Shown: piece by piece, positions 41,544 through 53,348 of the stretch
How positions within the stretch are numbered: position 1 is the first letter of the stretch
How the letters are laid out: each line of letters starts with the position of its first letter
Source of the DNA: Acanthamoeba lenticulata
Lineage: Eukaryota; Discosea; Longamoebia; Acanthamoebidae
NCBI GenBank assembly: GCA_002179805.1
Contig: NAVB01000209.1
Span: forward strand, 59,924 to 123,923
DNA: 64,000 nucleotides
Direction of reading: 5' to 3'
The notes under the pieces: generated by a model
What the model saw: only the letters and a program-made list of their open reading frames with translations
Database searches by the model: none
What the model was told of the DNA's origin: nothing
Translations under genes and position numbers: made by a program

Positions 41544-42423
41544 TTGATTTGTTGGGGTGTAGATGGATGCCGGAAACTCTGTTTCTTACGTGTCGTTTTG
41601 CTAACTGACGCGCTTGTGGAGAAGTCGAAGAAGCGCAAAAGTGCGATTTAGCTCCGAAGGACCTGAACGGTTCCGAAGAAGGCATGTTAGCAGCAAGGTC
41701 GGGCCAAGAGAACCAAACGTAAACGAACGAAGGGACGTGGGTCGTATTGCGAACCCAGAAAGCAAACGAACCCTCCACGTTATTATGATATAATTAAATA
41801 ATTTAATTGATATTGAGCTGCTACATAATGACGATGCCGTACCGTGAAGTGGGTCGTGTACGACGAAATGAAACGAAGACAAAATGAAAGGGGGGGAGGC
41901 AAACGTCCGGCAACACGGCGTGCTTCTGTGCGAGACTCCGATTGGATGTCAGAAGCGAAATTTCTTTATATGGGAAAACTCCAATTGGTGCTTAACAGAA
42001 ACTTCTTTTCTCTCCTCGTTTTTCCTGCTTCTGTGGTCGTTCGGCCTCTGCTCGGCCGACTGTGGTGTCGCACTTCCTTGGGCCCAAGTACCCTTTTGGT
42101 GTTGGTTGAGCCAAGTGCCGTTGTGCAACATGTGGCTCGGCGCTGCCATTCTCTGCACGCGCAAGCTCTTCCTCGAATTCTGTCTTGTTGTCGCTTCTGT
42201 GCAATTGGGCAGTGGCCACGTAACGATATATGAAGCTAACCACCCGGTGCCCCAGAAACAGTGACTGCCTGGACTTTGTGATTTTTAAAAGAAACGAAAA
42301 CTTGGTCAGCTCACAGGGCGTCACAGAGACAGCGGGAGAGTAAGATCTTGTTGTTGTAAGCAAAGTTTGAAGTGAAGAGGGAAGAGGGGAGTGGCCAAGT
42401 CTTGAAGATCTACCGCAGCCCAC
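41544..42423. other. Divergent promoter region, homeobox and kinase genes
   Basis: An 880-base gap between ATG 41543 (minus) and ATG 42424 (plus). AT-rich at 41780-41830. Short frames only; no gene, repeat or clear TATA box. Confidence 0.55.
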
Positions 42424-45400
42424 ATGGCGACTACAGGCGGGCATTACGACGCCATCTCGCCTCGCTATGCCTCGCCCCTCCGCGTGGCTGCTCATGATGC
42501 AGCTACGCGCCAAGAACCCACCGCGTCAATCTCGATGAGCGGAAGGATGGAAAAGAGGGAAGATGGAGATCTCAACCGCACACCAGGGGTGGACGAGTCG
42601 GGTGAGTTTGTGCTGGCCAGCGAAATCGTGCGCGTACTGAGCGCTGGTGGGCTTGACAAGTACATGGACGTCTTTACCCAGGAGGAGATCGACCTAGAGT
42701 CCTTCTTACTTCTCAACGACACAGACCTTAGAAATATGAGCATACCCACAGGTACTCCCCCCTCTCAAACCAAACCCATCTGTGCGCTGCAACTCGATTA
42801 TTCTTTTTTCTTTCCCATCAATAACTATCCAAAAATAAATGAATAAATAGTAATTATTTGTTGGTGCCTTTGCATCTGGTTTTTATGATTATTTTTGGAA
42901 AATAACCTCTGTCGCTACGTTCTTTTTCTTCTTCGTTCTTTGCTCTGCCAGGCCCGCGAAAAAAGATTCTAAAAAAGATCCAGTCACTTCGTGAGAAGCA
43001 TCCACACCTCCTCTCCACCTCTCCCGGCTCCCAATTCGTCCTTCGCTCTCCACCCTCCCAGCCTTCTTCCCTCTCCTCATCCTGTTCTCCGCCTTCTTCT
43101 GTCTTCTCCTCCGCCCGCACCTCGCCGTCCGTCTCGACCGCAAACTCGATGTCGCCCAGTTCGTCGTTCACCTCTTCGGCCTCGTCGTCGGGCTCCCTCT
43201 CCATTCCGTCCTCGACACCGCCACCGCCGTCGCCCATCACTTCGCCGATCCACTTCCCGCCGTCGTCCCACTATAGCGTCATCACAGACGACGACACGCA
43301 AAAGGGCCGCAGCCTGAGCGTCGACAACGTACGGCGCAACCAGGAGATTGAGCCCCGCAGCGGCGCGGCAAAGATGGGAGCGCGCAAGAGCCAGCAGCCG
43401 CCCATCGCCCGCTTTCTGAGCAGCTCGCCGACCAACTCGCGCCGGGTGGAGCACCCGAGCCACCGTGCGTCGCCCACGGCCACACCGCCGCACCCACGGC
43501 GGGCCGAGGCGCCGCCAATACCCGACAGCGAGCCGGTCCAGCGCCCATATCCGGGCCAGCGCAAGCTCAGCCTTCCCCCGCCGGACCAGCCGCTTTTGCC
43601 TTATGACCAACCGGACTCGGTGTTTGACGCCCTGGACTCGCGCTTGAGACGCAGCAACTCCGGGCGGCAGCGCGCCTTTGCTCTCAGCGTTCTGCCGTCC
43701 AAGGATGGCGCAAAGAGCGAGGCGAACGCGACAACGACGACGACGTCGACAATGCCCTCGCTGGCGTCTAGCCAATCGGCGCTCGAGCCTGCAACGCGCA
43801 AGCACAAGCCGTATTTCATGGACGCGCAGCCGCAGCACGACTCACTCGAGGACTCGACGGTCGAGCTGAGGTACCCGGGATCGCACCCCAACCGCATGCC
43901 ACGAGAGCGCATTGAGAGCCGCATCCTCCGCGCCAAGTGGGAAATCGACTTTGACGAGCTCGTGCTCGAGGAGAAGATCGGCTCCGGCAACTTTGGCATA
44001 GTGTGGCGGGTACGATTCTCCCCTCCGACGTTGGTGTTTTATCATCACGCCTGTTCCTGGCCGTACATGACCAACTCACCGTATTTTCGTGTTTCCCCAA
44101 AGGCCAAGTGGCGCAACAGCCCGTGCGTGGTCAAACGGCTCCGAGACAAGTCCATCCAGGAGAAGCTGCTGCAGGAGTTCCGCGAAGAGTCGCGCGTGTG
44201 GATGTACGCGTCTATCCCAAGCATACCGGCGTCGGCTGGGCATGACACAGACTGACTTGGGCCTGGATATGGGGCGTAGGAATATTCGTCCGCACGCCAA
44301 CGTGGTGCAGTTTCTGGGCACCTGCAGCTACCTGCCTGATATCTGTATAGTTACTGAGTATCTGCCTCTTGGCGACGCTCGCCAGCTCGTCAAGACTCAG
44401 TCCATCCCGCTCAAGTCCAAGCTCCACCTGCTTCTCGGCATCGCTGCCGGCACGTCCCCGCCGCTTCGTTTTTTGCTTCTCTTTCGTTCTTTTATCGTTA
44501 TGATTCTTTTCATTTACTTTTATTCAATTCTTTTAGTAAAAACATGAAATTCAGGATAATAATTTGAAGAATGGCACTCGCAGGGGTGTGCCACCTCCAT
44601 AGGGAGGGCGTCGTGCACCGCGACCTGGCCTGCCGCAACGTGATGGTGGCCCGGAATGTCAACGGCGAATACGACGCCAAGGTGGGCGACTTTGGGCTGT
44701 CTCGGCTTGGGCTCCAGGGCGTCTACGCCTCGTCGACGGGCGAGGGCCCGCTCAAGTGGATGCCGCCAGAGGCCATCAACCCTCACCAGCGCATCTTCTC
44801 CACCAAGAGCGGTACGTCGTGGGAGGACGTCGCCTGGGGCACGCGAGACCTTTTGACTGACTCCTGGAGGACCTTTGGCCGGGGGAGCAGATGTGTGGTC
44901 CTTTGGCGTGGTGGTGTGGGAGATCCTGATGGACGGCGCCGAGCCCTTTGGCAACGACGATGCCCTGACAGCCGGCCTACGGATCCTCAAGGGCGACCGA
45001 CTGCAGCTTCCGAGCCACACGCCTGCCGCGCTGGCTTCGCTTGTGGCGGACTGCTGGCGCGAGATCGGCGACCAGCGTCCCAACTTTGACGATATCTGCC
45101 GCCGCATGCAGGACATCTGCCAAGCGTACGCCACCGGCGGCCTTGAGCAGCAGCAGCAGCAGCCAAAGCAGTCCACGCCGGCCTTGTCGCCCGCCAGGCC
45201 GTCGGAGCGACCGCCCACGCTCCTGGCCTTTGCCAAGACGCTGGCTGAGTTTGAGGGCGGCGCCGGCAGCAGCAACCAGGCCAAGAGCGCCAGGAAGAGC
45301 ACCGTCGTGAGCGCCTGGACCAACGGCAAGGACAGCAACTCGCCCGCTGTGCCTACCACCGGCGGCGTCTACGACCGAATCATCTCGCCGGCTCAGCCCA

Positions 45401-47862
45401 ACGCCGGCGGTGGCGGCAGTGTCTACGGCAGCATCTCCAGCTCTGTCGCCCACAGCCATGACGCCTCGGCCAACGACCGCAGCCAAGAAGAGGCGCTGGA
45501 CCACGAGCTGACCTCAGCCGTGCCCCGCCTGCGCTTGAGCTCCGCACTCAAGCAGCGGCCCCGGTCGATGGCGCTCGGGAACAGCCAGGACTGGACCGAC
45601 CAGGGCGGCATGCCGCTGAGCAAGAGCACGGTCCTCCGGCCCTCCGACACGGCTCCCAGCACGACAGCGCCAAAGAAGGCCTGGTTCGCGGTCGAGGGCA
45701 AGGGCCGCAGCAAGGACCGCGAGTCCGGGCAACATCATGGCATCACGCTGGGCACGGTCGGCCAGCGCCGCGCCGCGCCGCTGCCGGCGTCGACCAGTGG
45801 CACCGACGGGCCGTTTGCGCTTCTCTCAGAGCGCGAGGTCTTCCTCGTGTTGTACCACTTGGACGCCGCCGCGCTGCGCAACATGAGCATGGCCTCGCGC
45901 CAGTGGCGGCAGCTCTACGGTTCGCCGGCCCTGTGGCGCTTCCTCTTCAAAAAGCGCCAGCAGGCGGGCGAGGCCGACGCCATGCTCCTCAGGCGCCGAC
46001 GCCGGAGCACCCTCACCAACAACGAGGCCGCCGCCGAGGTCGAGTCCCGTCGCCGCCGGCAGAGCTACGGCGAGCCCACGGCCACACACGCCGGCGCTCC
46101 CGAGACCGAGCTCTTTGCCCACTTTGTCGCCAAGCTCGTGACGCAGAGCCTCCGGTGGCCCGACGCGGCCGCCTGCTTCAACTGGCACCGGCTCTACGTG
46201 GCCTACTTTGAGCCCTGGAAGCTGCTCAGTTCCGCCGCGGTGACGACGACAGCCGAGCCTTCGACGCCGCGAGGCCAGCGGTCGCGCGAACCGAGCGTGC
46301 AGGACGCGCTGCCGTGCATCACCATCGGCCAGCGTATGGCCGATCCGCTGCCCTTCAAGATCGGAATGTATGGAATGGAGGGCGTCGACGTCGCTTCCCT
46401 TGTGACCGGCTTCGTGGACCAGAGCTTGCCGCGCAGCCGTAGTGGCAGTGGCAGGTACGTGCTCTCTCTGGGCCTTGACTGGCCGACTTCAGACCGAGTG
46501 TGTCCTGACTCGCTTGTCTCGCACCTGCACACAGCCCTCGAGGCCGCCTGTACGCCGGCGTCGGAGCGGGGTCAGGACTGTCGGCCTTCTCGGTGGCCAA
46601 GCTCGCGAGTGAGGCCGCGCAGCTGGCCGGCGCGCTGGCCTCGCTCAGCACAAGCGCCAGCGTAGGACTGACCCAGAGCCACTCTGCCCAGACCCTTGGG
46701 TACGGACACAGCGGCCTCAATTTTGTCGTGGAAAGCCGGCCCTTCTGACCAAACGTGGGGACGCATGCAGGGACGTGAGCCTGCGCCCGAGCTCAGGCGT
46801 GCTGGCGCAACAGGCCAGCTACCGGGTGGAGAGCGAAATCGACGGGCTGCGTTCGTTCTTTGACGTCAACCTGGCCACTTGGCCCAAGGTGCGCCGCCGC
46901 TCGGGCTTAACTTGGCTAAATGGGCTTGGCTCACACTTTGCCGCGGGCACTCACAGGACAACTCGCGCTTCCAGCGGTTGGCCGACCGGGAGCTGTTCTG
47001 CCTGTGCTACGATCCGAACGATCTGAGCTCGTTTTTCTTCGCCATTTCACTCTTCTACGAGCTCTTTGAGGATGTCGATGACGAGGCTGGCACTAACAAC
47101 GATGACGACGACGAGAACAACGAGGGCAGCCGGGGCCTGCTGCGAGTGCCGCCGCTGTTCCTCGTCGCGCGCTCGGCCAAGGCCCAGGGCTCGCCAGCAC
47201 CGGCGCTCCATTCCTCAACGGGCTCGGATCCGCGGGTTGTGTCGGTGCGCGAGGGCAAGATGCTGGCTTCCATCCTGTGCTGCCCGTTCTACGCCACCCC
47301 CGTCAGCGGCAAGGTCGACCCCGAGGCCACGCGCCTCCTGTTCCACTCGATGGCGCGCGAGGTCCGGCTCGCGCGCGAGGGCTACTCCACGCGCTTCCGC
47401 CGGGCCAGCGGCGGCGCTGGTGGCGGCAGCGACGACGATGATGAGGACGATGACGACGTCGACATTGAGATCGACGACGGCGTCAGCCCGCGCCCGTCGA
47501 CAACGCCCAGCAGCAGCCTGATGAGGAGCCAGTCCGGCTCGTCGCTCTTCCTGCGCGAGAGTCAGGGCGCCGGGCGGGTGATGGTCGTCAAGGACGACCT
47601 CTACATCGGGCAAGTGGACAACAGCAACAAGAAGAGCCAGGCCCGGTGCGGCGTGGGCATCGCGTGGTTGAAGGCCTCGCGCGAGATCTACATGGGCGAG
47701 TGGCGGGACGACCTGCCGCATGGCTGGGGCGTGCTCTACTCGCCGCGCGAGGGACGGCGCGTGTGGGCCGGCAGCTGGGCAAGCGGGCGCGCCGTCTCGT
47801 CGGCGGTCGACATCGCCCTCGCGGTGGCGCCCTCCTCACCTAACTCACGAAGGAGCAAGTGA
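42424..47862 (+). CDS. SAM domain/tyrosine-kinase-like kinase/F-box/MORN protein
   Basis: Nine exons (42424-42751, 42952-44009, 44103-44203, 44280-44449, 44584-44811, 44891-46454, 46535-46699, 46771-46888, 46957-47862) give 1545 residues. Order: SAM domain (~62-125, LSAGGLDKYMDVFTQEEIDL and GPRKKILKKIQSL); Ser/Pro-rich linker; TKL-type kinase (~448-705) with GSGNFGIVWR, catalytic Lys473 in CVVKRL, VVHRDLACRN (Asp566), DFG (588-590) and GPLKWMPPEA, all intact; F-box (~936-985, LLSEREVFLVLYHLDAAALR); an unrecognised region; and MORN-type repeats near the C-terminus (IYMGEWRDDLPHGWGVLYS). The HRDLACRN form suggests tyrosine or dual specificity, typical of amoebal TKLs. The F-box could link phosphorylation to SCF ubiquitination. 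Intron 4 is GC-AG (see separate entry). Confidence 0.86.
44450..44583 (+). other. GC-AG intron inside the kinase domain
   Basis: The donor reads CCG|GCACGT and the acceptor CTCGCAG|GGG. Using them gives LLLGIAAGVCHLHREGVVHR, which matches kinase subdomain VI spacing exactly. A GT-AG alternative (donor four bases later, acceptor at 44569-44570) keeps frame but inserts five residues before the HRD motif. Confidence 0.6.
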
Positions 47863-47967
47863 GTACAAACAATGTAACATAAAATACAATAAATACTTAT
47901 TTAAAATACTTTCAATAAATTAAAAGAAATTGTATCAGCAAGCTATTTTGATCACTCAAGGCACAAG

Positions 47968-49846
47968 ATGGACGCACCGCCGCAAGTGAAAGTGGTTGTC
48001 CAGCCCCGTGCGCCGTTTTCGGCGTATCGTGCGGGCATGGATGAAGAACTGCTGGCCCAAGAGGCCAAGGTACAACGCCTCACTCACACTGCCCCATCCC
48101 CGCCCTGTGCATCGTTACCCTTCTGAAATATGAAGGGGGGCGCCATTTAGTTTGTACTATCGCGTCTTTCCTCTCCCTTGCACTGTGCAGAAGCAGGAAG
48201 ACCTCTTCTTCGACGATGACCGTCCCTGGAGCCTCCCCATTTCACATCAAATTACAGAGAATCTTGATCGCTCGCAGTTGGAGCAGGCCTCGATGGACGC
48301 CTTCATGTCGTCGAGCAACGTGGGCTACAAGCTCTTGCAGAAGATGGGCTGGAAGGAAGGCACAGGCTTGGGTCGTGACGGCTCAGGTACGCACTTGCCG
48401 TCCATACGCATTTGAAGGGACGAATCATCATAATCGCAACTCACATCTAGCGTTGCACCACGTCAGGTCGGCTGGAACCCATCAGGGCAGAGGTCAAGGA
48501 GGACGTGATGGGCATCGGCAAGAAGGAGCTCGAGGAAGAGGTGGCCGAGTGTGCTACCAAGCGCAAGGCCCTCGAGATCGAGAAGGAGCAGACCGAAGAA
48601 GAGAAGCGGCGCAAGCTGGTACCGTGCTGTGTTTCCGTCCTCTTCTTCCTGTGTTGTTGTTGCTGCTGCTCACAGACACGGACTTGTGGCGTGCGTAGGA
48701 GCACCACTTGGAGAAGGAGAGGATCAAGGAGGAGGTTACCGAGATCAACAAGGTCTTCTTTTGCGACATCTGCAGCAAGCAGTACACGCAAGCGCTCCAG
48801 TACGATCAACACCTGAGCTCCTACGACCACCATCACAAGAAGGTGCCTTTTAAAATCCATTTTTTTTTTAATTAATTGAAAAGAAATGGTTAAAGCGAAT
48901 ACTGATCTGTTCATGCACAGCGTCTGGCCGACATGACGAAGCAGGCGCGGGCCATGAAGAAGAGCTTCGGCAAGGAGGGCAGTCGAAAGAAGAAGGAAGA
49001 ACGACGCGAGCAGGAGATGCTCAAGCGCATCACCGAGGAGGCCAATCGGAAGGCCGCCGCAGCAGCCGCCGCAGCCGCAGCCGCCGCTTCAGCTCCCACC
49101 GCTGCGCCGTACGTCACCTTTGTCCCTCACCATCGCTGCTGTCCACAACTCATGTTCATCAACAACCCAGGCCAATGCCTGCCGCAGCAGCCACCGGTTT
49201 CCAGCCAGTGCCGCCGCCAGAGCCCGCCGCACGGAGCAGCGGGTGGTCCACCATCTCAGCCAGTCCGACAGCGGCGGCGCCCCCGCCACCGCCCGCCGCG
49301 AACGCGCTGGGTGAGGCTGTGGCTTTCCCCAGCGGCTTCAAGCCCGTCAGCTTCACCGCCGGTGGGACCGTGCACGCGTCCGCCGCTCCGCCCTCGGGCG
49401 ATGGCCGCGGCGGCTTCCAGGCCGTGCCGCCTCCACCACCCGCCTCGACCGGCGGCTTCCAGCCGGTCGCCTTTTCCCCAGTGGCGGCGCCCGTCGGCGG
49501 CTTCCAGGCCGTCCCTCTTCCTCCGCCGCCTTCGTCATCATCAGCGTCGGCATCATCTTCTTCTTCTTTCCGACCGATCTCGCTCGGTGGCGGCTCTCGT
49601 GCGCCTCCACCTCCTCCGCCATCGACGGCCCCGCCGCCTCCACCGCCCTCGAACCCGCCACCGCCGCCGCCACCAGAGTCTTCCCCGCCGCCACCACCGC
49701 CATCGGGGCCCAGCCCAGCTCCGCCTCTGCCGCCTACTGCTCAACCGCCACCGCCACCAGCGGGCACGGGAGGCAGCAGCATCTCGTTCGGGGTGGCCGG
49801 TCCGGCCAAGCCGCCCGTGCGCTTTTCGTTTGGTGGACGCAAGTAG
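47968..49846 (+). CDS. GPATCH8: G-patch and C2H2 zinc-finger protein, GPATCH8-like
   Basis: Six exons (47968-48069, 48191-48386, 48467-48618, 48699-48842, 48921-49108, 49171-49846) give 485 residues. G-patch at ~75-105 (SSNVGYKLLQKMGWKEGTGL then GRDGSG), which in other proteins binds and activates DEAH-box RNA helicases. A single C2H2 finger follows a charged helix: FFCDICSKQYTQALQYDQHL with SYDHHHKKRL, the form shared by GPATCH8 and ZNF804. Then comes an Arg/Glu/Lys helix, polyAla, and a ~220-residue Pro/Gly/Phe-rich tail with repeated 'GGFQPV' units and long Pro runs. A role in pre-mRNA splicing is inferred from the family. It starts 106 bases after the kinase gene on the same strand and converges on the actin-like gene. 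Confidence 0.87.
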
Positions 49847-49933
49847 GATGAGCGAGAGGAAGAGAACGAGGGACGGGTTCTTCTCTTCCCCGCTGTTGTT
49901 ATTGTGCATAAAACGCTTTCTTTTTACAGGTGC

Positions 49934-51132
49934 TTAGGGGCACTTTCGGTGCACGATGGCTGGTCCTGCGAAGACACAAGGCAGGTCGAGTCAGCGCAAA
50001 AGAAGAGACAGCCAAAGAAGCAGGTTTACCTGACTCGTCGTACTCTGCCTTGGAGATGCAGCTCTGCGGGAAGGTGGAGAGCGAGGCCAGCATGGAGCCA
50101 CCGATCCACGCCGAGAACCTGCGCTCAGGCGAGGTGATGATCCGGACCTTAATGGCCGACGGGGCGAGGGCGGTGAGCTCCTTCAGCATGCGGTCGGCAA
50201 TGCCGGGGAACATGGTGGAGCCGCCGGCGAGGATGATGTTGCCGTAGAGTTCCAGGCGGATATCAACATCGCACTTTGTGATCGAGGTGTAGACGGCCTC
50301 GTGGATGCCTACTGTCCCGCTGAAGACTGACGAGGGCTGGAACAACGCTTCAGGCGCTCGAAATCGCTCGTTGCCGATGGATATGACCTGGCCGTCTGGC
50401 AGTTGGTACGATGTTGAGATGTTCAAGTTGGTCCTCTCCTGCTCGAGGTCGAGGGCGACAAAGCACAGTTTCTCTTTGATGTCGCGCACAATGTCGCGCT
50501 TTGTGGCAATGGTGGCGATTGTCGCCGAGTCGCTCTGGGCAAGGAGCTGGGCGAGGTGGTCCGTCAGGGCGCGACCAGCAAAATCGACTCGTTGGATGGC
50601 GTGGGAGCAGCGCGTAGCCCTCGAAGATAGGCACGGCGTGGGTGACGCCATCACCACACTCAAGCACGACGCCGGTGCCATGGCCCAAGGCCTCGTGGAA
50701 CGATAGCACAGCCTGCATGGCGATGTGCAGGGCAGGGACAGCGAAGGTCTCAAACATGATCTGCGTCATCTTTTCCCGGTTGGCCTTGGGACCTGGCGGG
50801 GCCTCTGTCTGAAAACAGGTTTTAAAGCCAAGTAAATAGTTCATAATAGCAAGAAAATAAAAATAAAATCGAACCAGCAGCACTGGGTGCTCTTCAGGCG
50901 GTACGCGTAGCTCGTGAAAGAAGGCGTGGTGCAATAGATTTTCCATGCCTTCCCAGTTGGTGATGATGCCGTGCTCAATGGGGTATATGAGTGTCGGTCT
51001 AGCGGCCTTTGCCTGCTCGCCAAAGTGGGGTGAGCTGACGACTGAAGGAAACACGGCCCTGGGGGTTTCCCCACCAGCAAATCCAGCCTTGCACATGTCC
51101 GACCCTGCATCAATGACCACAGAGTTTGCCAT
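49934..51132 (-). pseudogene. Divergent actin-like gene with a one-base frameshift
   Basis: Three exons (49934-49965, 50030-50808, 50875-51132). Actin motifs are clear: [70 protein letters not shown], and the C-terminus [10 protein letters not shown]. Exon 2 is one base too long: at 50600-50612 EGYAL is followed by a shift into the frame that continues [12 protein letters not shown], where normal actin reads ALPHAI without a break. No intron fits the site. Without the extra base the protein would be about 355 residues against 375 for actin. It may be a recent pseudogene, a sequencing or assembly error, or, least likely, a programmed shift. The product is more divergent than conventional actin, so an actin-related role is possible. 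Confidence 0.75.
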
Positions 51133-51351
51133 CTTGGTGTGTGACGAGTTTTGTGGGTAAAATGGTTTTTGTTTCCTTCGCCCCAAAGAACACGGTGTTT
51201 TCTGCCACAGAAGGAAGTGTGGATCGTGCCCAAGAACGTCTACTCCGATATGTGTACTGGTGTAAAGGAAGCCAGTCGAGGGCTGGTGGGTCTGTTTGTT
51301 CTCTGGCCCTTTTCCAGCCAATAGACTAAGAGAGGCTGGCTTGTTGTGGTT

Positions 51352-53231
51352 TTATTGATGTTGCACTGCTCGTCCTTCTTGGTGCAGTCGCGCCTGCACG
51401 CGTGCGGCGTCGGCGGGCGTGAAGGCGGGCGGCAGTTGGAGTTGTGCTACTGCGTGGCGGAGTCGCCGACGCGGACCGAGCCGCAGGCCCAAGTGTCGTT
51501 CCAGCTCGTCGTCCGTCAAGAGCACGACATCGGCCAGCGACACCTCCTCTTGCGCGAAGCGAGGGTAGTGGTGCTCCAGCCGGAGCGATTGAAGGAGAAG
51601 CAAGAGGGCATCGGCGTCGGTCTCGAGGCAGCTTTGTGGGAGCTCGTGTTGGGCCTCTCCAGCAGCGCGTGCTGGCGGGTGCTCCAGAGCGACGTCGGTG
51701 GTGGTGAACGTCGTGCTGTGGCATTCAGTAAGCGCAGAGTGATCGTGGGATGTAGCGAGTGTAGGGAGTGTTGCATCCCTCCCCTCGCGTTCCTCCTCCT
51801 CTTCCTCCTCCTTGTCTTTGTTGTCGCTGGTGGTCCCGTAGAGTACCATGAACACCTTTGCTTCGTTCTCGTCGGGTTGTGCCTTGTTCTTGATGCACTC
51901 CTCCTCTTGCTCGCTGTCTTGCAGCTTCAGGTCGCTGGCGTGGTCGACGATAAAAGGTGTCTGCGACACGAAGAGCTCTTCATCTTCGTCTTCCTTTTCT
52001 TCCCGGCCTTCTTCCACATCCGCGAGCGGTTGACCTGCTGGTATGTCTTCATCCTCTTCATGTTCGAGGTCATCTTCGTCGTCGTCAAGTGGGAGAAGAG
52101 ACTGTTCAACTACGTCATCCTCACTAACGCCGTCGCCCTCGACGTCAGAGTGTGGCGTGTCCATGCGCGGTTGTTGTGAGCACGGGATGATCACCTCGTT
52201 CTCTTCCTCTCCCTCTTCTCCCTCGCTCTCGTTGGCCTCTTCTTCCTCTTCATTACCCAGTTCCTCATCTTCATCAACGTCAACCTCCTCCTGTACATCA
52301 CTGTCCTCTTCTACTTCCTCTTCTTCCTCTTCACAGTCCTCGGACTCTTCATCCTGCGAGACCTCGGCGTCACTCTCAGAGAAGTAAGCCAACACCACCA
52401 TCGGCGACGCCGGCCGCCGAAGGCTCTTACGCGCTGCCTTCTCACCTCTCCTCGGCACCTGCGGCCCAACTGTCCTCCATCCCCCACGGAAGCGAGACAA
52501 CATGTCAGCCTCGCCTGAGGAAGAACTATGCTGGACCGGGGAGGGAGGCTTACGCTTCGCGCGGACAACGTCGGGCGTGAAGTCGGCGTCATCTTCATCG
52601 ATGGAGTCGTGCTCGACAGCTGCGTTCTGTGAGGGAGGCAACACGTGAAAAGAGGAGCGGGTTACTCACGAACCTAGAGCTCCCATACCTCTTCTTCCTG
52701 GCCTTCTTGATCACCATTACTTTTGTGGCCGCGTCGCTCTGGAGTCCATCCCAGAGACAAGGAGGGCGAGGGCGGGGCAGGCGCCGTCCTCTGCCGCGTC
52801 CGCATGTTGTTCTTGGCCACGGCAAACGGTGGTGTTCTGCCATGTCTCGCCCGTGACGTCAGTATTTAGTGTAATGTATGAGATGGGTGAGAGGAAGTCC
52901 ACCTGGACAAGCACTGGCCTGCCTTCTTTGGTTGTCCAAAAAGATGACAGATTTTTGCGTGCTGAATGGAGCTTCGCCTTACCGAGCGGCCGCAGCTGCA
53001 CGGCGTGTGGGACACCTCATCCTCCTTGAGCACTTCCTGCTTGATAGTGGTGATTCTCGATCGGTTGTGGCCGGCCCGATTGTGAAAATCAAAGCCGTTT
53101 TCTTTGTCCATCTCCTCATCTACCTCGCTCTGACGCCTTGATTTGCTCAAATTGATTCTCCTCTTTACAACTGTGCCGTTCGCGGCCAACGGCACCTCCT
53201 CTACCAAGCCTTTGCGCCTCCCGCTCGACAT
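51352..53231 (-). CDS. Acidic SAM-domain protein with KEN and D-box motifs
   Basis: Three exons (51352-52626, 52689-52836, 52903-53231) give 583 residues. Nothing beyond the SAM domain is recognised. N-terminal ~110 residues: basic, with RINL at 25-28 (minimal D-box) and KEN at 43-45, both APC/C degron forms, and a small Cys cluster (PCSCGRS). Middle (~240-440): long Glu/Asp runs. C-terminal ~500-565: SAM domain, ALLLLLQSLRLEHHYPRFAQ, EEVSLADVVLLTDDELERHL, GLRLGPRRRLRHAV. The frame needs the donor CCAG|GTGGAC and acceptor GGCAG at intron 1; an alternative GTAAGG donor at 53005 gives no matching phase. A perfect E2F-type palindrome lies 60 bases upstream. A cell-cycle-regulated scaffold is a reasonable guess, not shown. 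Confidence 0.72.
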
Positions 53232-53290
53232 TGCGTACAATGGAAGGGGAAAGAAATTTTCAACTTGCCATCTTTTGTTGCGTTTTCAAG

Positions 53291-53304
53291 TTTTGGCGCC
53301 AAAA
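53291..53304. promoter_or_regulatory. E2F-type palindrome TTTTGGCGCCAAAA
   Basis: A perfect 14-base palindrome matching the E2F/DP consensus lies 60 bases upstream of ATG 53231, in the 117-base gap before the acyltransferase stop. Confidence 0.6.
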
Positions 53305-53348
53305 ACACGCCACGATTATTTGTCGAGCAGGAACCGCCGTGTGTGGCC

